Below are positions 1-5,651 of a stretch of 7,867 nucleotides of DNA, one piece after another. Position 1 is the stretch's first letter; each line of letters starts with the position of its first letter. Below the pieces are notes generated by a model. It saw only the letters and a list, made by a program, of their open reading frames with translations, was not told the DNA's origin and did no database searches. The position numbers were made by a program, and so were the translations under genes. The stretch is from DATBAK01 sp036787815. GTDB lineage: Bacteria; Actinomycetota; Acidimicrobiia; IMCC26256; PALSA-610. The stretch is taken from the NCBI GenBank assembly GCA_036787815.1, contig DAIQOP010000184.1:1-7867 (forward strand), given 5' to 3'.

Positions 1-924
1 CACGAGCACGAGCCGGCCCCCGGAGGTGAGCGTGGCCTCAGCCTCCGCTCGGCGGGCGGTGCGTTCCAGCTGCGCGGCCAGGCTCGCGTCGACCGCGTCG
101 GCGAACGCGGCACTCCACGTGATGACCACCGCGACGCCACCGGGGCCGTGCTCGGCCTGGGCGAGCAGGTCGGCCGCGACCCAATCGGGGTCGGTGGAGC
201 CGTCGGCGATCACCGCGAGCTCCGATTCGGCGGCGAGCGACTCGATGCCCACCACGCCCTGCACCTCGCGCTTGGCCGCCGCGACGTAGCGGTTGCCCGG
301 ACCGACCACCACGTCGACCGGTCGGATCGATTCGGTGCCGTACGCCATCGCCGCGATCGCCTGCGCGCCCCCGACGCGGTACACCTCGTCGACGCCCGCG
401 AGCGCGGCCGCGGCCAGCGTGGCGTCGGGCGGGTTGCCCGTCGCGGCGTCGGGCGGCACGCAGAGCACGACCTCCGGAACGCCGGCGATGCGCGCCGGAA
501 TGGCCGTCATCAGGACGGTCGACGGATACGCGGCACGACCGCCGGGAACGTAGAGCCCGGCCCGCTCGACGGGGACGACCAGGTCGCGTACGTGGACGCC
601 CTGGCGTTCGTGCTTCGCGTCGGGGTCGCGCTGCGACTCGTGGTACGAGATGATCTGATCGGCGGCGAACTCGAGCGCCACCCGCAGGTCGGGGTCGACG
701 CGGTCGAGGGCGGCGGTGAGCGCCGAGCTGGGCACCCGCAGCTCGTCGACGATGCAGCCGTCGAACCGGTGCGTGAGCTCGCGCAGCGCGTCGTCGCCGC
801 CGGATCGCACCGCCTCGATGATCTCGCGCACCGCGGAGGTGACCGCCGGGTCGGGGCCGGACGGGCGCGGCAGCGCGGCGGAGAGCTCGCCTGCGTGCCC
901 ACGGAGATCGAGTCGCGTCAGCAT
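1..924 (-). CDS. hisD: Histidinol dehydrogenase, 3' end cut by the window edge
   Basis: HisD carries out the last two oxidations of histidine synthesis, L-histidinol to L-histidine, using two NAD+ and a zinc ion in the cytosol. The frame is open from the ATG at 924 to the left edge, giving 308 of the usual ~430 residues. Visible family motifs are VPGGRAAYPSTVLM (about 139-152), VVVGPGN (206-212) and LLAQAEHG (253-260). Q256 and H259 align with the E. coli zinc ligands Q259 and H262, and S234 with S237. The catalytic Glu-His pair and the remaining zinc ligands lie beyond the edge. The residues before S234 are Ala-Glu instead of the usual Gly-Pro, which is odd. The start follows a TAGGCT box with an 11-nt gap and no clear Shine-Dalgarno, suggesting a very short leader. 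It is divergent from the small gene at 1004. The family call is secure; the C terminus cannot be judged. Confidence 0.95.
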   Translation of the reverse strand, partial: MLTRLDLRGHAGELSAALPRPSGPDPAVTSAVREIIEAVRSGGDDALRELTHRFDGCIVDELRVPSSALTAALDRVDPDLRVALEFAADQIISYHESQRDPDAKHERQGVHVRDLVVPVERAGLYVPGGRAAYPSTVLMTAIPARIAGVPEVVLCVPPDAATGNPPDATLAAAALAGVDEVYRVGGAQAIAAMAYGTESIRPVDVVVGPGNRYVAAAKREVQGVVGIESLAAESELAVIADGSTDPDWVAADLLAQAEHGPGGVAVVITWSAAFADAVDASLAAQLERTARRAEAEATLTSGGRLVLV

Positions 925-935
925 CGGAACGCGCG

Positions 936-941
936 AGCCTA
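936..941 (-). promoter_or_regulatory. Putative -10 box (TAGGCT) for hisD
   Basis: Read on the minus strand, TAGGCT fits the actinobacterial TANNNT -10 pattern. It lies 11 nt before the hisD ATG, so transcription would begin about 5 nt upstream of the start codon. I see no good -35 hexamer. The support is position and consensus only. Confidence 0.35.
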
Positions 942-991
942 CTGAGCCGGCCCGCTCCGACCGGAAGGCGTTTCCGCCCCGTGTGATCTGG

Positions 992-997
992 CACTCT
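992..997 (+). promoter_or_regulatory. Possible -10 box (CACTCT) for the 65-aa gene, leaderless arrangement
   Basis: CACTCT differs from TANNNT only at the first base and ends 6 nt before the ATG at 1004, so the transcript would start at or next to the start codon. There is no Shine-Dalgarno upstream of this ATG. The box is weak alone; the same spacing before other starts in this window raises its credibility. Confidence 0.25.
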
Positions 998-1003
998 GTC
1001 GGG

Positions 1004-1201
1004 ATGCCCGGATCGGACACCGCCCTGCTGTCGAGCATCGTCTCCCAGATCGAGGACCTCACGCGGCGCGTGACCGGGCTCGCCGAGACCTACGGATCGA
1101 CCCCCGACTCCGCGATCGCGTCGGAGATGTTCGCGGCCGAGCGCTCGCTGATCACCGCGCGGCGCGCCCTCGAGCGGGCGAGCCGGTCCATGGAGACCTG
1201 A
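1004..1201 (+). CDS. Small helical protein of unknown function (65 aa)
   Basis: I do not recognise this protein. It runs from the ATG at 1004 to the TGA at 1199-1201. The same frame stays open far upstream (to 716) but that part is antisense to hisD, so the ATG just after the possible -10 box is the sensible start. The sequence looks soluble, with no signal peptide, membrane segment or cysteine. Residues 1-29 (SSIVSQIEDLTRRVTGLAE in the middle) and 37-63 (FAAERSLITARRALERAS) look like two amphipathic helices. They are separated by a short loop, YGSTPDSAI, suggesting a helical hairpin that may dimerise. It sits between hisD (divergent, 79 bp away) and the eis-like gene (convergent, 33 bp away), so it is probably a single-gene transcript. 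Its codon use matches its neighbours, which supports real coding, but no function can be assigned. Confidence 0.65.
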   Translation: MPGSDTALLSSIVSQIEDLTRRVTGLAETYGSTPDSAIASEMFAAERSLITARRALERASRSMET

Positions 1202-1234
1202 GCGTCGCGATCGAAGGGCCCGCCGACCGCTCGG

Positions 1235-2443
1235 TCAGAAGTCGTCGCACATCGTGGGAACGCGACCGCTGAAGATCGCGTCGAGGTCGCCGGCAACGCC
1301 GGGCGAGATCCCCGTCGCCGCGCCCGCCCCGACGAGCACCGCGCTCGTCGACCAGCCCGTGAAGAGCGAGGCGAACCCGTTGATCGTGATCTCGACGTCG
1401 GGATCCTCCGACGACGCGACCCGCTCGAGCCGCCCCTCCCCGCTCTCGACCACGAGCCGCCAGCAGCCGTCGTTCGCCGCGACCATCGGGTCGACGAGGC
1501 GGAACTCGACCGCGGCGCGCACCCCGCTCGGGTAGCCGCGCCGCGCGACCGCTCCGGGTGCGTCGACGATCCTCGTCATCCAGACCTGCTGGCCGACGGG
1601 GCGGATCGTCTGCTCCGGGAGCATGAGCGCGAGCGCGTCGAGCGGCACCCCCGCCACCGTGACGCGGTCGGCCTGCGCGGCGTGGGCACCGAGGTGGCGC
1701 CACAGCGTCCGCTCCGTCTCACCGTCGGCCGCGACCAGGTCGTCGACCCACACCGTGTAGCCGCGCACCGCGGCCGTCTGGGAGTACGCGACGTAGCCGT
1801 CGATCCGACCGTCGCGTTCGACAACGTAGACGTAGCGATGCGGCCCGTCGATCAGGCGCTCGTCCCACCGCCACGACGGTCGGGCGAGGAAGCCCGGACG
1901 GCCCGGTGCCGCGCGGTCGTAGGCCGCGACGATGCCCTCGCGGTCGGCGGCCACGGCCCGGCGCTCACGCGACGCGCCCTCCGCCAGCGCGACGAGATCC
2001 GCGGTGCGCACGTTCGCCACGCCGTACAGGCCGCCGTGCTCCCATCCGCACTTGCGGTAGACCCACGACGTCGCGGGGCCGAGTGTGCTGATCACCTCGC
2101 CGCGCTCGGCCATGAGCTCGAGTGATCGCGCGAGCAACCGCGGCGCGATGCCCAGCCCGCGCTGCTCGGGCGCGACCACCACGGATGCGACTCCACCCAT
2201 GGGCACCGGGCGCGCCCCGAACCACTGCTGGAACGCGAGCACGTTGAGCATCCCGACGAGGTGTCCGTCGCGGTACGCGCCGAGCAGCCGCTCCGCGCGC
2301 CCGCTCGTCAGCATCTGCTCGGCCCATTGCTCACGGCGGCCGGCTGGGATCGCGTAGCCCTGCTCCCGCAGGCTCGCGAACTCGGGGAGATCGCCCGCAG
2401 CCGCGATCCGGATCTCGAGCCCGTCGCCGCGCGGATGCGTCAT
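1235..2443 (-). CDS. eis: Eis-like GNAT N-acetyltransferase with C-terminal SCP2-type domain (402 aa)
   Basis: Eis-family enzymes transfer acetyl from acetyl-CoA to amines. Mycobacterial Eis acetylates aminoglycosides at several positions, and the native substrate is often unknown. The length is 402 residues, the same as I recall for M. tuberculosis Eis. The N-terminal GNAT domain (about 8-150) has the acetyl-CoA signature VVVAPEQRGLGIAPRLL (88-104). WVYRKCGW follows, whose Y129 aligns with the Eis general-acid Tyr126. A second GNAT-like fold spans roughly 160-295. The C-terminal part (about 300-402) has SCP2-like features (GCWRLVVESG, DVEITINGFASLFTGW). The protein ends in Phe, as Eis does (Phe402, whose carboxylate acts as the base). 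The ATG overlaps the nth stop by 4 nt (ATGA), so translation is probably coupled to nth. Substrate specificity cannot be read here, and aminoglycoside resistance should not be assumed. Confidence 0.88.
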   Translation of the reverse strand: MTHPRGDGLEIRIAAAGDLPEFASLREQGYAIPAGRREQWAEQMLTSGRAERLLGAYRDGHLVGMLNVLAFQQWFGARPVPMGGVASVVVAPEQRGLGIAPRLLARSLELMAERGEVISTLGPATSWVYRKCGWEHGGLYGVANVRTADLVALAEGASRERRAVAADREGIVAAYDRAAPGRPGFLARPSWRWDERLIDGPHRYVYVVERDGRIDGYVAYSQTAAVRGYTVWVDDLVAADGETERTLWRHLGAHAAQADRVTVAGVPLDALALMLPEQTIRPVGQQVWMTRIVDAPGAVARRGYPSGVRAAVEFRLVDPMVAANDGCWRLVVESGEGRLERVASSEDPDVEITINGFASLFTGWSTSAVLVGAGAATGISPGVAGDLDAIFSGRVPTMCDDF

Positions 2444-3150
2444 CGCTTCGCCCCCGTCGCCTTCTTGACCGCGCGCTGGGCCGGCTTCTTCTTCGCCGCC
2501 GCGGGCGCGAACGTGCCCGCCGACGGGCAGTCCGATGCGAGCACGCACTCGTCGCAGCACGGTCGTCGGGCGTCGCAGACTCGACGGCCGTGCTCGATCA
2601 GCCGCAGCGAGAACCGCCCCCGCTCGTCGGGAGGGACGAGCGCGTTCAGGTCGTGCTCCACCGCGACGGGATCGGTCTCGGTGGTGAGCCGCAACCGGCG
2701 CGCCAACCGACCGACATGGGTGTCGACCGGCAGCCCGGGCAGGCCGAACGCCACCGACCGCACGACGTTGCCGGTCTTGCGGCCGACTCCCGGCAGGGTG
2801 ACCAGATCGTCGAGCTCGGTCGGGATCTCTCCGTCGTAGCGTTCCTCGACCGCCTGGGCCATCCCGATCAGGCTGCGGGTCTTGGCCCGGAAGAAGCCCG
2901 TCGACTGCACCAGCGCCTCCACCCGCGCCGGGTCCGCGGCGGCGAGGTCGGCCGGCGTCGGAAACTCCGCGAAGAGCGCGGGCGTGACCATGTTCACGCG
3001 CTGGTCGGTGCACTGCGCCGACAGGATGGTCGCGACCAGGAGCTCGTAGGGGTTCGAGTGATCGAGCGCGCACCGCACGTCGGGGTACAGCTCGGTCAGC
3101 CGCTCGGTCACGAGCGCCGCCCGCGACTTCGCACCACGAGGACGGGCCAC
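2440..3150 (-). CDS. nth: Endonuclease III (DNA glycosylase/AP lyase) with Lys-rich C-terminal tail
   Basis: Nth removes oxidised pyrimidines and cleaves the abasic site in base-excision repair. The 236-aa protein has the helix-hairpin-helix LPGVGRKTGNVV (119-130) with catalytic Lys K125, and VDTHVGRLARRL with catalytic Asp D143. These match E. coli K120 and D138 at a constant offset of 5. The 4Fe-4S motif C-x6-C-x2-C-x5-C is complete at C192, C199, C202 and C208, with an extra C198. After the cluster, residues 215-236 form a tail rich in Lys, Ala and Arg that E. coli Nth lacks. I chose the GTG at 3150 because it leaves a normal N terminus and lies 8 nt after a TACGCT box. Longer versions run antisense into mshD. 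It is the first gene of a unit with the eis-like gene and divergent from mshD. Confidence 0.95.
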   Translation of the reverse strand: MARPRGAKSRAALVTERLTELYPDVRCALDHSNPYELLVATILSAQCTDQRVNMVTPALFAEFPTPADLAAADPARVEALVQSTGFFRAKTRSLIGMAQAVEERYDGEIPTELDDLVTLPGVGRKTGNVVRSVAFGLPGLPVDTHVGRLARRLRLTTETDPVAVEHDLNALVPPDERGRFSLRLIEHGRRVCDARRPCCDECVLASDCPSAGTFAPAAAKKKPAQRAVKKATGAKR

Positions 3151-3158
3151 GGCCGGGC

Positions 3159-3164
3159 AGCGTA
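3159..3164 (-). promoter_or_regulatory. Putative -10 box (TACGCT) for nth
   Basis: On the minus strand TACGCT matches TANNNT and ends 8 nt before the nth GTG, predicting a leaderless or nearly leaderless mRNA. No convincing -35 is visible. Its expected -35 region (about 3182-3187) directly abuts the -10 box of mshD on the other strand. Confidence 0.42.
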
Positions 3165-3187
3165 GGTCGCTTCGCAGAGGCCCGGGG

Positions 3188-3193
3188 TACCCT
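3188..3193 (+). promoter_or_regulatory. Putative -10 box (TACCCT) for mshD, leaderless arrangement
   Basis: TACCCT matches TANNNT and ends 7 nt before the GTG at 3201, so transcription would start at the start codon itself. No Shine-Dalgarno precedes this GTG, which fits a leaderless message. The -35 region would lie near 3165-3170, next to the opposing nth -10 box. Confidence 0.45.
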
Positions 3194-3200
3194 CCGAGAC

Positions 3201-4166
3201 GTGCCCGGCCCGGAGATCGCCACCGCGGGACCCTCCGACCGCGAGGCGATCGCCGCACTCGACCGCAGCGTCCGCGACGCGACGGGTCATCCCGCGCTCG
3301 GTGACGCCGTCTGGCGCGACCTCGCCTCTCCGCAGCCCGATTCGATCGGCTTCGTCGTGCGTGACGGCGCAGGGATCGTCGCCTACCTGCACGTGGCCCG
3401 CAGCGACACGTTCGCACCGCGGCACTGGGCACTGGGCCTGGCTCGCCGGGCCCCGGAACCGATCAACGAGCCACCGATCAACGGGCCACCGATCAACGAG
3501 CCACCGACCGACGCGGCGACGACCCGGCTGCTCGCCGCCGCGCGGGAACACATCGGCACGCGCGGTGGTGGGGACTCCACGGTGTGGGTGTTCGACCCCA
3601 CACCGGCCGACGACGCGTTGCTGGCCGCGAACGGATTCACCGGCGCGCGCGACCTCTTCCAGATGCGCGTCGCCCTGCCGCTCGACGAGGTCGCGCACTA
3701 CCCGCCCGGCGTGGTGGTGCGGACGTTCGAGCCCGGCCGCGACGAGGCCGCCTGGCTCGAGGTGAACAACCGGGCCTTCGGCAACCACCCGGAACAGGGC
3801 GGGTGGATCGCCGACACGCTCGCCCGTCGCATGGCCGAGCCATGGTTCGACCCGAGCATCTTCCTGCTCGCGTTCGACGGTGACACGTTGGCCGGGTCGA
3901 ACTGGCTCAAGGAGCACGCGGCCGACGGGCACGAGCCGCGGATCGGCGAGATCTTCGTGATCGGCGTCGATCCGAGCCACCACGGTCAGGGGCTCGGCCG
4001 CGCGCTGGCACTCGACGGCCTCGCGCGTCTCGCAGCGCGCGGTCTCACGATCGGCATGCTCTTCGTCGACGGCGCGAACACGGGCGCACTCGCGCTCTAC
4101 CGCGCACTCGGCTTCACCGTGCACCGAACCGATCGCGCCTACGAGCAGGTGGTCGACGCGCGATGA
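3201..4166 (+). CDS. mshD: Mycothiol synthase (tandem GNAT acetyltransferase)
   Basis: MshD acetylates the cysteine amine of Cys-GlcN-Ins with acetyl-CoA, the last step in making mycothiol, the main low-molecular-weight thiol of actinobacteria. The protein has 321 residues (M. tuberculosis MshD has 315). The C-terminal GNAT domain (about 170-321) is typical: EVNNRAFGNHPEQGGW (187-202), EPWFDPSIFLLAFDGDTLAG (213-232), GEIFVIGVDPSHHGQGLGRA (249-268) and ALALYRALGF (296-305). E250 and Y300 align with the proposed catalytic Glu234 and Tyr294; their shorter spacing is explained by a missing loop after the acetyl-CoA helix. The N-terminal domain is degenerate. Where the acetyl-CoA loop is expected (84-104) it carries a proline-rich repeat, INEPP-INGPP-INEPP. 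The start is a GTG behind a leaderless-type -10 box. The stop overlaps the rlmN ATG by 4 nt, so rlmN is probably translated with it. Confidence 0.93.
   Translation: MPGPEIATAGPSDREAIAALDRSVRDATGHPALGDAVWRDLASPQPDSIGFVVRDGAGIVAYLHVARSDTFAPRHWALGLARRAPEPINEPPINGPPINEPPTDAATTRLLAAAREHIGTRGGGDSTVWVFDPTPADDALLAANGFTGARDLFQMRVALPLDEVAHYPPGVVVRTFEPGRDEAAWLEVNNRAFGNHPEQGGWIADTLARRMAEPWFDPSIFLLAFDGDTLAGSNWLKEHAADGHEPRIGEIFVIGVDPSHHGQGLGRALALDGLARLAARGLTIGMLFVDGANTGALALYRALGFTVHRTDRAYEQVVDAR
3461..3505 (+). repeat. 15-nt tandem repeat, three copies, inside mshD
   Basis: Three head-to-tail units of gatcaacgagccacc occur; the middle one has a single A-to-G change and the outer two are identical. The unit is in frame and encodes Ile-Asn-Glu-Pro-Pro (the middle copy has Gly for Glu). 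A 7-nt doublet (gcactgg twice, 3422-3435) lies just upstream. This looks like slippage expansion in a surface loop. The copy number may differ between strains. Confidence 0.9.
4147..4152 (+). promoter_or_regulatory. Shine-Dalgarno-like AGGTGG for rlmN, inside the end of mshD
   Basis: AGGTGG differs by one base from the canonical AGGAGG and lies 10 nt before the rlmN ATG at 4163. It could help re-initiation at the ATGA overlap after mshD is translated. The spacing is on the long side, so support is modest. Confidence 0.35.
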
Positions 4167-5290
4167 CCAAACCCGTGTCCCCCCTCACCCGCTACGGCGC
4201 GACGCGCGCGCAGATCGACGAGCTGTTCGTCGAGCTCGGCGAGCCTGCGTACCGGGGCACGCAGCTGTGGGACGGCCTCTGGAAGGCGCGGTCGCCGCTC
4301 GAGGCGCTCACGAACCTCTCGAAGGCCCTCCGCGAGCGCCTGGCGACCGCGCTGCCGCTCGCACTCGACGCCGTCGAGGTGACGAGCGCCGATCGCGGGC
4401 TCACACGCAAGTGGCTCTGGGAAGCCGCCGGGGGCACGCAGGTCGAGACCGTGCTCATGCGGTACCCCGATCGCGCCACGGTGTGCGTCTCGTCGCAGGC
4501 CGGGTGCGCGATGGGATGCACGTTCTGCGCGACCGGCCAGGCCGGGTTCGAGCGCCACCTCGACGCGGGCGAGATCGTCGAGCAGGTCGTGCGCGCGTCG
4601 CACGAATCACCGCAGCGCGTCGGCAACGTCGTGTTCATGGGGATGGGCGAGCCGCTCGCGAACCTCGACGCGGTGTGGACGGCGATCGAGCGGCTGCACG
4701 ACGCGCTCGGAATCTCGGCCCGCCATCTCACCGTCTCGACGGTCGGCGTCGTGCCCGGCATGCGGGCGTTGTCGCAACGGCCGCTCCCGGTCACGCTCGC
4801 GGTGTCGTTGCACGCGCCCGACGATGCGCTGCGCAACGAGCTGGTTCCCCTCAACCACCGGTACCCGATCATCGACGTGCTCGAGGCCGCGCGTGACCAC
4901 GCCCTCACCCGCGGCCGCCGCGTCACGTTCGAGTACGCGTGCATCCACGACGTGAACGACCATCCCCACCAGGCCCGAGCCCTCGCCGGCCGGCTGCGCG
5001 GGTTCCCCGGCGGCGCCCACGTGAACCTCATCCCCCTGAACGCGACGGGCGGCTTCGGCGGCCGCCCATCGGGCCGGGAGCGGATCGTGGCGTTCGCCGA
5101 GGTGCTCCGCGCATCCGGCGTGACCGTCACGATCCGGCGCAACCGGGGCACCGAGATCGACGCCGCGTGCGGGCAGCTCCGCGCTCGGGTGCGCGGCGAA
5201 GGTGCTCCCCCGGTGGAGACGCCGGTCGACACACCCGTCGAGATGGGCGGCCCGGCGGGCCCGGGTCGATCGGCAAGACTGGGCTCGTGA
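4163..5290 (+). CDS. rlmN: 23S rRNA/tRNA adenine-C2 methyltransferase RlmN (radical SAM)
   Basis: RlmN methylates C2 of A2503 in 23S rRNA and of A37 in some tRNAs, using a radical SAM 4Fe-4S cluster and a methylated cysteine intermediate. The 375-aa protein has CVSSQAGCAMGCTFCATGQ (108-126): cluster ligands C115, C119 and C122, plus C108 matching E. coli C118. Other family motifs are VVFMGMGEPLANLD (156-169), VSLHAPDDALRNELVPLN (214-231) and RNRGTEIDAACGQL (326-339), where C336 is the methyl-carrying cysteine (E. coli C355). The lack of the extra Cfr-type pattern and the AACGQL end support RlmN over Cfr. Residues 346-375 form a proline/glycine-rich tail with a VETPVDTPVE near-repeat, which is not part of the enzyme fold. 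The ATG overlaps the mshD stop, and the stop overlaps the next GTG (GTGA), so it is coupled on both sides. Confidence 0.96.
   Translation: MTKPVSPLTRYGATRAQIDELFVELGEPAYRGTQLWDGLWKARSPLEALTNLSKALRERLATALPLALDAVEVTSADRGLTRKWLWEAAGGTQVETVLMRYPDRATVCVSSQAGCAMGCTFCATGQAGFERHLDAGEIVEQVVRASHESPQRVGNVVFMGMGEPLANLDAVWTAIERLHDALGISARHLTVSTVGVVPGMRALSQRPLPVTLAVSLHAPDDALRNELVPLNHRYPIIDVLEAARDHALTRGRRVTFEYACIHDVNDHPHQARALAGRLRGFPGGAHVNLIPLNATGGFGGRPSGRERIVAFAEVLRASGVTVTIRRNRGTEIDAACGQLRARVRGEGAPPVETPVDTPVEMGGPAGPGRSARLGS
5275..5280 (+). promoter_or_regulatory. Possible internal -10 box (AAGACT) for the membrane-protein gene
   Basis: AAGACT differs from TANNNT at one base and ends 6 nt before the GTG at 5287, the same spacing as the other leaderless-type starts here. 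It lies within the last codons of rlmN, so it would be an internal promoter. The 4-nt gene overlap offers an alternative explanation through coupled translation, so confidence is low. Confidence 0.2.
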
Positions 5291-5637
5291 ACGACTACCG
5301 GTGGTTCAATCACGGGCACCCGCAGACGCTCCAGACCGCCACGATCCTCCTCTACTTCGAGGGCGTGCTCGGCCTGCTGTTCGGCAGCTACGGCGGTGTC
5401 GTCGTGTTGGTCGGCATGGTCGTCGGCGCGTTCGGCGTCGCGAACGACAAGCGATGGGGCTATGGCCTCGCGATCGCCGCCGCGGTGCTCAACGTCGCGA
5501 TCATCTTCCTGATCTGGGGCATCGGTCCGGCGTTCACCAACTTCAACTCGTTGCTGTCGCTGATGTTCGGCGGAGCGCTGATCGCGTTGCTGCTGCACCC
5601 GATGAGCCGCAACTACCAGCGCATCTGGTTCCGTTAG
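5287..5637 (+). CDS. Four-helix integral membrane protein of unknown function (116 aa)
   Basis: I recognise no family for this protein. It begins at a GTG that overlaps the rlmN stop (GTGA) and ends at TAG. Hydrophobic stretches at about 16-34 (TQ-rich edge then LLYFEGVLGLLFG), 36-52 (GGVVVLVGMVVGAFGV), 59-78 (YGLAIAAAVLNVAIIFLIWG) and 87-103 (NSLLSLMFGGALIALLL) predict four membrane helices. The short N terminus WFNHGHPQTLQ is polar with two histidines. The C-terminal tail HPMSRNYQRIWFR is basic and aromatic and probably cytoplasmic by the positive-inside rule. There is no cleavable signal peptide. The loop VANDKRW separates helices 2 and 3. No catalytic or metal motif stands out beyond the terminal His residues. 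Its position suggests co-translation with rlmN and co-transcription with the Ntn hydrolase gene 14 nt downstream, but this does not reveal a role. Confidence 0.82.
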   Translation: MNDYRWFNHGHPQTLQTATILLYFEGVLGLLFGSYGGVVVLVGMVVGAFGVANDKRWGYGLAIAAAVLNVAIIFLIWGIGPAFTNFNSLLSLMFGGALIALLLHPMSRNYQRIWFR

Positions 5638-5651
5638 CCGGCGCGCCAGCC

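Noticed and set aside
38..994. Long open frames on both strands over hisD (38-994 minus, 148-945 plus)
   Set aside because: The conserved HisD reading runs in a different minus frame from 924 to the edge. These frames are Arg-rich shadows.
989..998. GGCACTCTG resembling half of a CIRCE heat-shock operator
   Set aside because: No inverted GAGTGC partner follows at 9 nt, so there is no CIRCE element.
1202..1236. Terminator between the convergent 65-aa gene and the eis-like gene
   Set aside because: Only a 4-bp stem (GACC/GGTC around 1225-1236) is visible, it overlaps the eis-like stop, and there is no T-run. Too weak to annotate.
2042..2059. Apparent loss of the Eis catalytic Tyr (Trp in the CGW motif)
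   Set aside because: On alignment with remembered M. tuberculosis Eis, Tyr126 is the Tyr of IYGRFG, which matches Y129 of VYRKCG here. The Trp falls at a later, non-catalytic position.
2444..3223. Possible N-terminal extension of the eis-like protein to 3223, as a fusion
   Set aside because: The frame stays open, but the extension is the out-of-frame reading of nth. The ATG at 2443 gives the expected 402-aa length and a stop/start overlap.
3108..4124. 338-aa open frame on the minus strand opposite mshD
   Set aside because: Mirror frame of mshD. Its only repeated feature (RWLVDRWPVDRWLVD) is the complement of the 15-nt repeat. No family motif.
4192..5598. 468-aa open frame on the minus strand opposite rlmN and the membrane-protein gene
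   Set aside because: It is antisense to rlmN, whose motifs are unmistakable. Its composition is Arg/Ser/Ala-rich low-complexity sequence with no recognisable motif. Long antisense frames are expected in DNA with such G/C-rich third positions.
5202..5651. N-terminal extension of the Ntn hydrolase upstream of 5652
   Set aside because: It is an out-of-frame reading of rlmN and the membrane-protein gene. The nucleophile Cys has to be residue 2 after the ATG at 5652.
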